From Kitasatospora phosalacinea (lineage in GTDB: Bacteria > Actinomycetota > Actinomycetes > Streptomycetales > Streptomycetaceae): a stretch of DNA of 60,012 nt. The notes under the pieces were generated by a model that saw only the letters and a program-made list of their open reading frames with translations, was not told the DNA's origin and searched no databases. Below, in pieces: positions 32,144-40,446 of the stretch. Both the position numbers and the translations under genes were made by a program. The DNA lies in NCBI RefSeq assembly GCF_030268885.1, contig NZ_BSSA01000038.1, positions 15,651 to 75,662 of the forward strand. The letters are read 5' to 3'. The number at the start of each line of letters is the position of its first letter. Within the stretch, counting starts at the first letter, position 1.

Positions 32144-32655
32144 GCGGCCGCTCCCGCATTCGCCACCGAGGGGCGGGGCAGGGCGGCGGTGGCCGGGATC
32201 GTGCCGGTGGTCAGGAGCACCGCGAGGGTGTGCCCGCGGGTGCGGGTGCGAAGGAGCCGGCCGACCTCGCGTGCGGTCTCCTTGACCTTGCGCTCGGGGA
32301 TCGACAGCAGGTCGGCGGCCTGGGCGCTGTCGTGGCCGGCGAGCGCGGTCATCACGGCGAGCTGCTCGGCGGACAGCTCCGGAAGCGGCAGGGTGACGTC
32401 GCGGGTGATCTCCGCGGTGTCGATGGCGCCGCCGGCCACGCACCGGGCCACGGTGAGCACGGTGCGGTGGAAACCGAGCCGCTGGTTCACCCGGGCCACC
32501 CGGTTGTTGACGGTTCGGTAGTGCTGGCCGAGGAGCTTTGCCGCGCCGGCGATGGTGTGGCCCGCGGCGAGCGCTGTGACCGCGGCCCGTTCGTCGGCGC
32601 TCAACGGCACCGCGGTGCCGGGTGGGGTGCCGGGTTCGCGGCTGTGCGTGGTCAC
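32140..32655 (-). CDS. Protein with LuxR-type HTH regions
   Basis: 171 residues from GTG 32655. Two HTH-like segments are seen: AVTALAAGHTIAGAAKLLGQHYRTVNNRVARVNQRLG (~25-62) and a second in AVMTALAGHDSAQAADLLSIPERKVKETAREVGRLL. Both resemble the LuxR/GerE four-helix domain, but no receiver or ATPase domain is present. Together with the next gene it may form a small two-protein regulator. Confidence 0.6.
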   Translation of the reverse strand: MTTHSREPGTPPGTAVPLSADERAAVTALAAGHTIAGAAKLLGQHYRTVNNRVARVNQRLGFHRTVLTVARCVAGGAIDTAEITRDVTLPLPELSAEQLAVMTALAGHDSAQAADLLSIPERKVKETAREVGRLLRTRTRGHTLAVLLTTGTIPATAALPRPSVANAGAAA

Positions 32656-32806
32656 GGTGGTGTGGCTCCTCGGAGGGGTGCGGCTGTTGGAGTGCGGCCC
32701 TGACCCGGACGGCCGCCATGGGTTGGTGCTCGTGCTCAGCGCCCGCGAAGGGCGGGCCCGTGCGTGCCCGCTGGACGGCGCGGGCCCGGACCGAGGGCAG
32801 CCTGGT

Positions 32807-33322
32807 TCACGCTGCGGCGCTGACGGGCGTTTCTGCAGGAAGCTCGGCCCAGGCGGGCGTGATGTGTGCGGGCTCGACCAGTCCGCACAGGACTCCGGCG
32901 ACGGCGGCCTGCTCCTGCCGGTGGACGCCGAGGGCGTTCAGGACGCGGGCGGAGTAGCCGCGCATGGTTCCGACGGCGACACCGAGCTCGGCCCGGACCT
33001 CCTCGGGGCTGGTCCCGCCGGCCCAGGCCCGCAGGATGCGCAGCATGCGCGGCGGGAGGTGCGGCAGGGTGGTCTGGGCGGCGCAGGGCTGGGTGGTGCT
33101 GGTGACGATCCGCTGGGCGGTGGCCCAGGCGGCGGCCTGGGTGCGGGTGTGACAGCTGGTCTTGTCCAGAAGCGCGGTGACCGCGCCTGCGATGGAGTTG
33201 AGCGGTCGGCCGGTGGTGGTGGAGATGGTCCGCTCGCTCGCGGCGGCGGCGAGCAGCTGCAGGAGTGTGCGCTCGTCGGGGGTGAGATCGGGGCCGGGCA
33301 GCGGGAGCGGCGGCGGGTTCAT
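32807..33322 (-). CDS. Protein with LuxR-type HTH regions
   Basis: 171 residues from ATG 33322, the same size as the neighbour. Segments TLLQLLAAAASERTISTTTGRPLNSIAGAVTALLDK and RILRAWAGGTSPEEVRAELGVAVGTMRGYSARVLNALGVH fit GerE-type HTHs, the second more clearly. It is probably an ancient duplicate of 32140-32655. No sensing domain is visible. Confidence 0.6.
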   Translation of the reverse strand: MNPPPLPLPGPDLTPDERTLLQLLAAAASERTISTTTGRPLNSIAGAVTALLDKTSCHTRTQAAAWATAQRIVTSTTQPCAAQTTLPHLPPRMLRILRAWAGGTSPEEVRAELGVAVGTMRGYSARVLNALGVHRQEQAAVAGVLCGLVEPAHITPAWAELPAETPVSAAA

Positions 33323-33343
33323 GGCGGGGCTTCCTTCGCGGGG

Positions 33344-34831
33344 TTAGAGGTCGGTGGGGATCGGGGTGTCGGGGGCGGCGAGGTGGTGCAGCAGCCGGAC
33401 GCCGAGGCGGGCGGCGGCGTGGGCGCCGATGGTCACGACGAGGTCGCCCGGCGCGGCGAGCCGTGCGAGGACCTGTTCCGCAGCCGGCGCATCGGGGCCG
33501 TGACCGAGGACAGTGATCTGCTCTGCGGGCATGCCCGCGGCGATGGCGGCGCGCCGGATTGCGGCGCGCTCGTCGTCCAGGCGGGTGCCCGGCATCGGCG
33601 AGTGGACGGGCAGCAGCACCGTGCGGTCCGCCAGCGCGACGGCTTCACCAACACGATGGGCCAGCGCGCCGGTGCGGGTGTGGCCGTCGGGCTCGAACGC
33701 GGCCAGGACGCGGCCCTCGGTCAGCAGGCGGGCGGCGGCGAGGTCGGCGGTGATCTCCTCGGGGTGGCGGGCTCGGGAGGCCATCACGGTGACGCCACGC
33801 TGGGTGCCGCTGCGGGTCAGGTGCCCGTCGATGCCGCGGAACGCGCTGATCCCGCGGGCCAGGTCCACGCCGCGCGCACCGAGGACCAGACCGGCGGCGA
33901 ACGCGGCTGCGGCGGCGAGGGCGTGGTGCCGGCCGGGCACGGCGAGGGTGAACTGGTGGAACTCACCGCTGGAGGTGTCCTGGACGGTGATGTGGGTGTC
34001 GCTGCCAGACCACACCTCCTGGACCAGACGCACGTCCGCATCGCGGTCGCGGCCGACGGTGAACACCTGCGGACCCGGGTCGCGGGCGAGCCGATCGGCC
34101 AGCAGCCGCGCGCCCTGGTCCCACACGCACAGCACGACCGCGGCGGCCCGGCGCGCGGCCCGCTCGGCCGCGGCCAGGGCGGAGGCGAAGTCCTCGGTGT
34201 GCGGGGGGTTGGCGTCGATGCCTGTGACCAGCAAGACCCTCGGGGTGCAGTGCGCGGTGGGCACCGCCGCCTCGTGCGTGGTGTTGTCGTCGCCGAGGTC
34301 GGCGATCAGCAGGCCGCCGCCGCTGGCGTGCCCGGCCGGGGCGCCGATGGGCGGCTCGTTCAGCACCCAGCCGGGGTTGCGGTGGGCGAGCGCGGAGGTC
34401 AGGATCGCGGCCGGCATCTCGGTGGAGTGGGTGCCGGTCACCGCGACGCTCACCGGGGCGTGGTCGACGAGCTCGCCGAGCGCGCCCAGGCGCCCGAGCA
34501 CCGGGATGCCGAGCCCGCCGGCGGCGTCCAACTCCGCGCGGGGCCGAGACTCGGCGCCCTGCCACACCGCGCACGAGCGGCCCACCATCCGAAACCCCGA
34601 GCCCGGACGGTGCAGCCGTACCCCGGCCCGCTCGATCTCGGCCAGCAGCTGGTGATCCGCGCCGAGCGGCGCGCAGGCGCTCACCCGGGCTCCGGCACCG
34701 GCCAGGTAGAGGGCCAGGCCCGTCATGCCGGGCAGATGGACGTCCAGCAGGTGGGGGCGCGACAGCCGCTCGGTCAGCGCCGGCCCGCACACCGCAGCCC
34801 TGCTGGTGATGGGGGTGATGTCGGTTCTCAA
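33344..34831 (-). CDS. MurC-like Mur ligase homologue lacking the P-loop lysine
   Basis: 495 residues from a TTG at 34831 preceded by GGAGGAGAGAGAGCG. It shows the MurC N-terminal nucleotide-binding shape (LPGMTGLALYLAGAGARVSACAPLG), a central-domain site VSVAVTGTHSTEMPAAIL (131-143) and a C-terminal domain with RHPEEITADLAAARLL and LADRTVLLPVHSPMPGT. In MurC the central site is GTHGKTT; here it is GTHSTEM, so the Lys that binds ATP phosphates is gone. It may be a repurposed binding protein, or an enzyme with altered chemistry. It sits next to a glutamine-synthetase-like gene. Confidence 0.75.
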   Translation of the reverse strand: MRTDITPITSRAAVCGPALTERLSRPHLLDVHLPGMTGLALYLAGAGARVSACAPLGADHQLLAEIERAGVRLHRPGSGFRMVGRSCAVWQGAESRPRAELDAAGGLGIPVLGRLGALGELVDHAPVSVAVTGTHSTEMPAAILTSALAHRNPGWVLNEPPIGAPAGHASGGGLLIADLGDDNTTHEAAVPTAHCTPRVLLVTGIDANPPHTEDFASALAAAERAARRAAAVVLCVWDQGARLLADRLARDPGPQVFTVGRDRDADVRLVQEVWSGSDTHITVQDTSSGEFHQFTLAVPGRHHALAAAAAFAAGLVLGARGVDLARGISAFRGIDGHLTRSGTQRGVTVMASRARHPEEITADLAAARLLTEGRVLAAFEPDGHTRTGALAHRVGEAVALADRTVLLPVHSPMPGTRLDDERAAIRRAAIAAGMPAEQITVLGHGPDAPAAEQVLARLAAPGDLVVTIGAHAAARLGVRLLHHLAAPDTPIPTDL

Positions 34832-34862
34832 CGCTCTCTCCTCTCCTCCAAGTTGGTGGGCC

Positions 34863-34900
34863 GGCCGCCCGCGAGGCGCGGGGGACTCGCGCGGGCGGCC
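34863..34900 (-). terminator. Intergenic hairpin between GS-like and MurC-like genes
   Basis: ggccgcccgcg (34863-34873) and cgcgggcggcc (34890-34900) are perfect 11-bp inverted arms with a 16-base loop, between the stop of the GS-like gene and the start of the MurC-like gene on the same strand. It probably attenuates read-through. Confidence 0.55.
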
Positions 34901-34910
34901 GACCGGTCTG

Positions 34911-36308
34911 CTACGCCTGGGCGAAACCCCAGGCGAGTTCGGCGTCGGTGACGGTGTGCGCGAGGGCGAGGACCTCGCGCCGCCCGGCCACCACGAGGTG
35001 CCCGGCCACCTCGCCGCCGAGGAGCTCCAGGGCCAGCGGGCTGGACTCCATCGCCGCCACGGCCTCGGTCAGGCTGGTGGGCAGGGTGGGCGCGTCCCAC
35101 GCCTCGTAGCCGTCGCCCTCGCACGCCTGCGGCGGCTTCAACTCCCGCTCCAGGCCGTGCCGGATGCCCGCCGCGACCGCGGCCAGCGCCACGTACGGGT
35201 TCGCGTCCGCACCCGGCACCCGTACTTCCAGGTGCAGCCCCCGCCCGTGCCCGACGACCCGGACCGCGCAGGTGCGGTTGTCCCGACCCCACACGCTGCG
35301 GGTCGGCGCGAAACTCCGCGGGCGAAGCCGGCGGTAGGAGTTCACGTGCGGCGCCCACATCGGTCCCGTCACGGACAGCACCTCCAGCACACCCGCCACC
35401 GCGGCCAGGCCCTCCGCGGACAGCTCGGCCTCCCCACGCTCGGTGCACATCGCCGGCTCCGCGCCGCGCCACAGGGACACGTGCAGGTGCATCCCGGACC
35501 CGACGCCGGTGGCCGGGGCCGCCATGAACGTCGCCGACATCCGGTGCTGGTCCGCCACCGCGCGGGCTGCATGCTTGAACAGCACGTGCTGCCAGCACGC
35601 CGCCTCCGCCTCCCCGTACGGGAACGTCACCTCCACCTGCCCCGGCGAGGACTCGGTCTTCACCGCCTCCACCGGCATGCCGGCCTCGCGCAGCACCCGG
35701 CGAAGATGCCGCGTGTAGGCCGTGAGCTGGGACGGCTGGTCGAGCGCGTAGTCGCGGTTGTCCCGCGTCACCGGCACCAGCTGGCGGAAGGCATCGTCGG
35801 CGGCCTCCTCCGCGGTCCCCTCGAAGACCGTGAACTCCGTCTCGATGCCGACCTTCAGCCGGTAGCCGAGACCGGCCAGCTGGAGGAGCTGCGCCTGGAG
35901 GATCGCGACCGGGCCGGTCGGCAGCGGAACGGCGCCGGGGGCGATCGGCTCGGCGGGCAGCAGCGCGGTCGCCGGCAGCCACGGAAGCCGCGTCGCCCGA
36001 GACCGGTCGGGCAGCAGCAGTACGTCGCCGAACCCGCCGCCCCACGAGGCGGACATCCCCAGGTCCGTGTCGAACAGGTAGCCGCACACCTCCGGAGTGA
36101 ACGACCCATCGCACAGCCGGGGAAGCAGGAACTCCGCGTCGAGCTCCTTGCCCTTAAGCCGGCCCTGGCCGTCGACCACCCCGAGCAGCACGGTGTCCAC
36201 CGCGCCGTCGGCCGCCCACCCTTCCAGCGCGTCCCTGGTGCCAGACGTCGGCGTCGGCAGAGCGTTGGCCTGCGCCGTCCGGGCCTGCTTCGATCGCTTG
36301 CGGGCCAT
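34911..36308 (-). CDS. Glutamine-synthetase-like gamma-glutamyl ligase
   Basis: 465 residues; ATG 36308 overlaps the permease stop (TGATG). Metal and substrate motifs of GS are retained: GIETEF (E156, E158), ESSPGQVEVTF (E219, E226), GSGMHLHVSLW (270-280), NRTCAVR and LEVRVPGADANPY (E361, R363). The sequence departs from true GlnA in the N-terminal domain and lacks the adenylylation-site region, as in GlnA2/GlnA3-type gamma-glutamyl-polyamine or -amine synthetases. With a permease translated just upstream, uptake of an amine or amino acid followed by glutamylation is a reasonable inference. Confidence 0.83.
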   Translation of the reverse strand: MARKRSKQARTAQANALPTPTSGTRDALEGWAADGAVDTVLLGVVDGQGRLKGKELDAEFLLPRLCDGSFTPEVCGYLFDTDLGMSASWGGGFGDVLLLPDRSRATRLPWLPATALLPAEPIAPGAVPLPTGPVAILQAQLLQLAGLGYRLKVGIETEFTVFEGTAEEAADDAFRQLVPVTRDNRDYALDQPSQLTAYTRHLRRVLREAGMPVEAVKTESSPGQVEVTFPYGEAEAACWQHVLFKHAARAVADQHRMSATFMAAPATGVGSGMHLHVSLWRGAEPAMCTERGEAELSAEGLAAVAGVLEVLSVTGPMWAPHVNSYRRLRPRSFAPTRSVWGRDNRTCAVRVVGHGRGLHLEVRVPGADANPYVALAAVAAGIRHGLERELKPPQACEGDGYEAWDAPTLPTSLTEAVAAMESSPLALELLGGEVAGHLVVAGRREVLALAHTVTDAELAWGFAQA

Positions 36309-37807
36309 CACACGACCCCGATCGTCAGCTCGGCCAGCTCAGCGTTGGACTGGACCGGCGGGTTGTAGGTCCGCCCCGCCGTCCGCCACCACGCCCACGC
36401 CCCCACCAGCGCGACGCCGAGAGCGACGGGCGCGTAGTTGAAGGTGTCACCGGTGACCGGGTACGCCTGCGGCAGGCAGAACAGCAGAGTGACCACCGCC
36501 ACCCAGCACACCGCCACGACACCGACCGGCCGGCTCCACCGCCCGAGGTGCCACGGCCCGGCCTGAAACCGCGACCCGGCCCGCAGCCGCAGGTAGACCG
36601 GCACCGCGTACGCCGGCGTCATGCCCAGCACGTTGATCGCCGTCACCGCCCCGTACGCCACCGGGCTCCACAGCGCCGGCAGCGCCAGCACCGCCGCCAC
36701 CGTGACCGACAGCCACACCCCAGCCACCGGCGTCCCCGTGCGCTCCGACACCCGGCTCCACAGCCCCGACCCCGGCAGCGCCCCGTCCCGGGAGAACGCG
36801 AACACCATCCGGCTCGCCGCCGCGGTCTCGGCGTTCCCGCAGAACAGTTGGGCGAGGATCACCACGGCCAGCAGCACCTTGGCGCCCGTCAGTCCGAGAG
36901 CGTCGAGGAAGATCTGTGCCGGCGCGGCACCGGTCGCCGAGGCGAGGACGCCGTCGTAGTCCTGGACCGCGTACAGCATCCCGGCCAGTAGCACGAACCC
37001 GGCGATCCAGCTCACCCAGATCGACCGCACGATCCCCCGGGCCGCCGACACCGACGCCTTCGTGGTCTCCTCGGACATGTGCGCCGAGGCGTCGTACCCG
37101 GAGAACGTGTACTGCGCCAGCAGCAGCCCCAGGGCGCTGACGTAGATCGGGTTGGACCAGCCGGTGTTGTTCACGAAGTGGCTGAACACCCAGGTCGTGT
37201 CCTGGTGGTGAGAGGGAACCAGCGTCAGCGCGCCGACGATCAGCGCCACGCCGCCGATGTGCCACCACACCGAGATGCCGTTCAGGAGCGACACCACCCG
37301 CACACCCCGCAGGTTCAGCGTGGCGTGCAGCACCAGGATCGCCAGAAAGATCCCGAACAGGGAACCCGGTGTCGGCGAGTAGCCCCACTGGAGGTTGAGG
37401 AACGCCCCGACGAAGGAGGCGGCGCCGTAGTCGATGCCGGCGATCCCACCGACCAGGCCCAGCAGGTTCAGCCACCCGGTGAACCAGCCCCACCGTGGGC
37501 CGCCCAGCCGGTGTGCCATGAAGTACAGCGCGCCCGACGTCGGGTAGGCCGAGGTGACCTCGGCCAGCGCCATGCCGACCAGCAACACCATGAACCCGAC
37601 ACCGATCCAGCCCAACAGCATCACCGCCGGACCCCCGGTGTTCAGACCGAAGGCGAACAGCGTCATGCACCCGGACAGGATGCTGATCACGGAGAAGCTG
37701 ATGGCGAAGTTGCCGAACTCGCCCATTCGGCGGGTCAGTCTGGGCTCGTAGCCGAGCCGGCGGAGCTGTTCCTCGTCGGCGGATGGGGTGGTGTGGGCAG
37801 GGAACAT
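36308..37807 (-). CDS. APC-superfamily amino acid/amine permease
   Basis: 499 residues from ATG 37807 with GGAGG eight bases upstream. About twelve hydrophobic helices are seen. The first carries the APC-type GNFAISFSVISILSGCMTLF, and EVTSAYPTSGALYFMAHRLGGPRWGWFTGWLN is typical of the GABA/choline-permease branch. SEETTKASVSAARGIVRSIWVS is the conserved loop of that branch. It is translationally coupled to the GS-like ligase, so its substrate is probably an amine or amino acid that the ligase uses. Confidence 0.88.
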   Translation of the reverse strand: MFPAHTTPSADEEQLRRLGYEPRLTRRMGEFGNFAISFSVISILSGCMTLFAFGLNTGGPAVMLLGWIGVGFMVLLVGMALAEVTSAYPTSGALYFMAHRLGGPRWGWFTGWLNLLGLVGGIAGIDYGAASFVGAFLNLQWGYSPTPGSLFGIFLAILVLHATLNLRGVRVVSLLNGISVWWHIGGVALIVGALTLVPSHHQDTTWVFSHFVNNTGWSNPIYVSALGLLLAQYTFSGYDASAHMSEETTKASVSAARGIVRSIWVSWIAGFVLLAGMLYAVQDYDGVLASATGAAPAQIFLDALGLTGAKVLLAVVILAQLFCGNAETAAASRMVFAFSRDGALPGSGLWSRVSERTGTPVAGVWLSVTVAAVLALPALWSPVAYGAVTAINVLGMTPAYAVPVYLRLRAGSRFQAGPWHLGRWSRPVGVVAVCWVAVVTLLFCLPQAYPVTGDTFNYAPVALGVALVGAWAWWRTAGRTYNPPVQSNAELAELTIGVV

Positions 37808-37868
37808 CGGGAGAACCTCCGTTGGCGAGGGGGACGTGAGAGCCGTGGACGGGCAGGCAGCGGGCGGG

Positions 37869-38843
37869 TCAGGCCGATGCGGTCGCGCGGCCGGCGTGCG
37901 CCTGGAGCTGGGCGGTGAGCAGCAGCTCTTCCCCTTTCTCGGGCGAGTCGGCGAGGTGGGTCCAGGGAGCGCGCGAGGCGAAGGGTCCGAGGGCCGAGAA
38001 GACCTGCACGGCCGCGTCCATCTGGGCCGACGCCCACAGCGCATGGGCGAGATAACTGAGGTCGACGACCGGCCATGAACCGGGCTCCGCCTCAACCCAG
38101 CTTGCGTACGCCCGCACACTCCGGGAGAAGTGAGGTTCCCGAAGCCATTGGCGACGCACCGCATCTTTGCGTCTCTCGTTGCGGTACTGATCGACCGACA
38201 GATAGAGCGGCAGCGCTGCAAGCGGAGAACCGTCCCGAGCGGCCGGTACGACTCTGTGGACGAAGTCGGTTGCCGCCGGCCGGTAGATGCGGGTCCAGTA
38301 CCGCAGCATGCGGTGGTGAGACTCCCTGTTGCCGGGATCACGCTTGAGCGCCTCGTCGAGCAGGCCCCACGGTCCAGTCGGCAGCAGTGGATCTGATGAG
38401 CGAAGCCCGTGCTCGGGGCGATGCTGGCGTGGATCCAGTGAAGCCAGCGCGAGGAGACAAACCCATGGCACTGGGTCTGAGGGATTCGCCTGCGCGGATT
38501 CCCAGCACGACTCCCGCGCGGCCTGCTCCAGATGAACTGCTTCCGGTGATTGAGCCTCCGCCGCCATCAAGGCGTGCTCGACCATGACGCGGGTCTTCAG
38601 GATGGAGAGCCCCGGGTCTTCCGGCTCCTCGCACCTCCAACGAGAAAGCACCGTCGACCTGGCAGCGACCAGCGCGAGCACCTGCGTCCGGGAAGTGCGG
38701 CGCGCCCAGTCCTGCCCGGTTGTGGCCAGCAAACGCTGCGTCGACAGCCAGCGCCCCGCCTGAAGGTCGTCCACCGCTGTCCGCAGCTCCTCGTCGAGCC
38801 CGGCAGGGTGGTACGCCGGCCGCGCCGGACGTGCGGTGTTCAT
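37869..38843 (-). CDS. Helical-repeat protein of unknown function
   Basis: 324 residues from ATG 38843, with GGAGG further upstream than usual. It has the size and helix pairs of a TPR-like protein (ARESCWESAQANPSDPVPWV, LDEALKRDPGNRESHHRMLR, YLAHALWASAQMDAAVQVFS) but no DNA-binding domain. It is divergent from the XRE regulator at 39124 and shares its upstream region, so regulation by it is plausible. No enzymatic motif. Confidence 0.65.
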   Translation of the reverse strand: MNTARPARPAYHPAGLDEELRTAVDDLQAGRWLSTQRLLATTGQDWARRTSRTQVLALVAARSTVLSRWRCEEPEDPGLSILKTRVMVEHALMAAEAQSPEAVHLEQAARESCWESAQANPSDPVPWVCLLALASLDPRQHRPEHGLRSSDPLLPTGPWGLLDEALKRDPGNRESHHRMLRYWTRIYRPAATDFVHRVVPAARDGSPLAALPLYLSVDQYRNERRKDAVRRQWLREPHFSRSVRAYASWVEAEPGSWPVVDLSYLAHALWASAQMDAAVQVFSALGPFASRAPWTHLADSPEKGEELLLTAQLQAHAGRATASA

Positions 38844-39123
38844 GGTGGCCGAATCCTCCCTCTCATGGGCATGACAGACTGTCGCTCCCCGAAACCGGGG
38901 TTCAGATCGAACGTTGGCCAACCGGGTTCCACGCAGCGGCAAATGGGCACAGGTCAGGACTGGGGTTGGTGCCCGGATGCCCGACTTCCGGCGGCGAGTC
39001 ATACAGAAGCAGCACGAAGCGCTGGAGAACAGAGCAGACTTGACGCACTGATGGCGCATTACTGCGACAAAGTGCCTGCTGAGCTGGGTCTTTGTCGCGT
39101 CGACAGAGTTTGGGAATCAGCCA
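38844..39123. promoter_or_regulatory. Divergent regulatory region with operator-like repeats
   Basis: Two elements stand out. TGACAGACTGTC at 38872-38883 nearly matches the repeat at 27900-27912 in the lanthipeptide promoter. A perfect 9-bp inverted repeat, gcgacaaag (39064-39072) and ctttgtcgc (39090-39098), lies 25 bp before the XRE start. A TTGACG at 39040-39045 could be a -35 element; no clear -10 is seen. Confidence 0.45.
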
Positions 39124-40446
39124 ATGGTGGTCAAGAAGCGCACCGCACTTGCCCTGCAGCGAATGGCAGCGGGCCACTCGCAGGAGACACTTGCCGCCGC
39201 GATGGACGTTGAGCGAACCACTGTGGCGCGCTGGGAACGGGGCAAGGCCGAGCCGCGGCCCTGGCAACGCCCCAAGCTTGCGAAGCTGCTGAACATCGGG
39301 GCTGCGGAACTCGACAGGCTGCTGCGGCTAACCTGTGAGCAGATGGCAGCGGAGTCCTCGCCCGGACCCACGAGCCAGGCAGAGCTACAACCAGGACCCA
39401 ATCGCCTGCCGAACGGTAATGCGGTACAACTCGCCGACGTGGACACGCTGATCGGCGACTGGGCCGCAGCAAACTCGACCGGTCATGGGGTCGGGAAGAC
39501 GCCGTGGGTCACCGAAGAGGAGGTCGGTGTCGCTGAGGGCATGCTCGCCATGTTCCGCCAGCTCGACCACACGCACGGCGCCCGCCACTATGCCCGACAG
39601 GTCCGCGACTACATCGACACCGAACTCGACGCCATGCTCCGCCGCCCCGCCGCCGACGACGAGGTCGCCCGCAACCGCGCCAGACTCACCGCCGGATTCT
39701 GCGAACTCGCCGGATACCAAGCCGTCGACACCGGAAGCCCAGTCCGTGCTCAGGCGTACTACCAACGCGCCCTGACCCTCACCACCGCCACTAACGACCA
39801 GGCATACGGCTCCTACCTGGTCGCCGTGAACCTCGGACACCTCGCCTTGCACTGCGGCCAGCCGGAGGTCGCCCTGCGCTGGGCCTCCTCAGCCCGCGCT
39901 ACGGCCGGCACCGCAGCCAGCCCCGCCACCCGGGCAGCCATCACCGCCGTCCTCGCCCGCGCGAACGCCCGCATGCAACGCGAAGCTGAAGCGACCCAGC
40001 TGATCCGGCAGGCCGAGGAACTGCTCGATGTCGCCGACGGGGACGAACCGACCTGGATCCGATACTTCACCCACGCATACCTGGCCGACGAAATCGCACA
40101 CTCCCTCCACGACCTCGGCCGCGCACCGGCCGCAAGAACCCAGCTGACGGACGCCCTCCAAGGAGTCGGCAAGGACAAGGTCCGCAGGCTCGCCATCGAC
40201 GCTGCCCTGCTCGCCTCCACCTGGCTGCGCACCGGAGACCTGGACCAGGCGTGCGCGGTCGGCCGGGAAGCCGTCACGTACGCTGCCAGAACCGGCTCCG
40301 GTCGGTGTATCGACCGTGTGGCCGGCGTCCTCGCCGACCTCCAGGCCCACGCCGACTACGCGCCCGTGCGTGACCTGCGGGAGTTCACACGGGCAGTGCT
40401 GCCCGAGGCCGACCGCGTCGCGATCACCCTCTCCCGCGGCGCATGA
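39124..40446 (+). CDS. XRE-family regulator with TPR-like C-terminal domain
   Basis: 440 residues from ATG 39124. The HTH is GHSQETLAAAMDVERTTVARWERGKAEPRPWQ (~17-48), very similar to that of the regulator at 43079-44482 (FTQESLAAAMGVDRTTVGRWERG). A long helical-repeat region follows (SYLVAVNLGHLALHCGQPEV, AQAYYQRALTL, AHSLHDLGRAPAARTQL). A signal-sensing transcriptional regulator is likely. The last 23 bases overlap the end of the convergent peptidase gene. Confidence 0.85.
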   Translation: MVVKKRTALALQRMAAGHSQETLAAAMDVERTTVARWERGKAEPRPWQRPKLAKLLNIGAAELDRLLRLTCEQMAAESSPGPTSQAELQPGPNRLPNGNAVQLADVDTLIGDWAAANSTGHGVGKTPWVTEEEVGVAEGMLAMFRQLDHTHGARHYARQVRDYIDTELDAMLRRPAADDEVARNRARLTAGFCELAGYQAVDTGSPVRAQAYYQRALTLTTATNDQAYGSYLVAVNLGHLALHCGQPEVALRWASSARATAGTAASPATRAAITAVLARANARMQREAEATQLIRQAEELLDVADGDEPTWIRYFTHAYLADEIAHSLHDLGRAPAARTQLTDALQGVGKDKVRRLAIDAALLASTWLRTGDLDQACAVGREAVTYAARTGSGRCIDRVAGVLADLQAHADYAPVRDLREFTRAVLPEADRVAITLSRGA

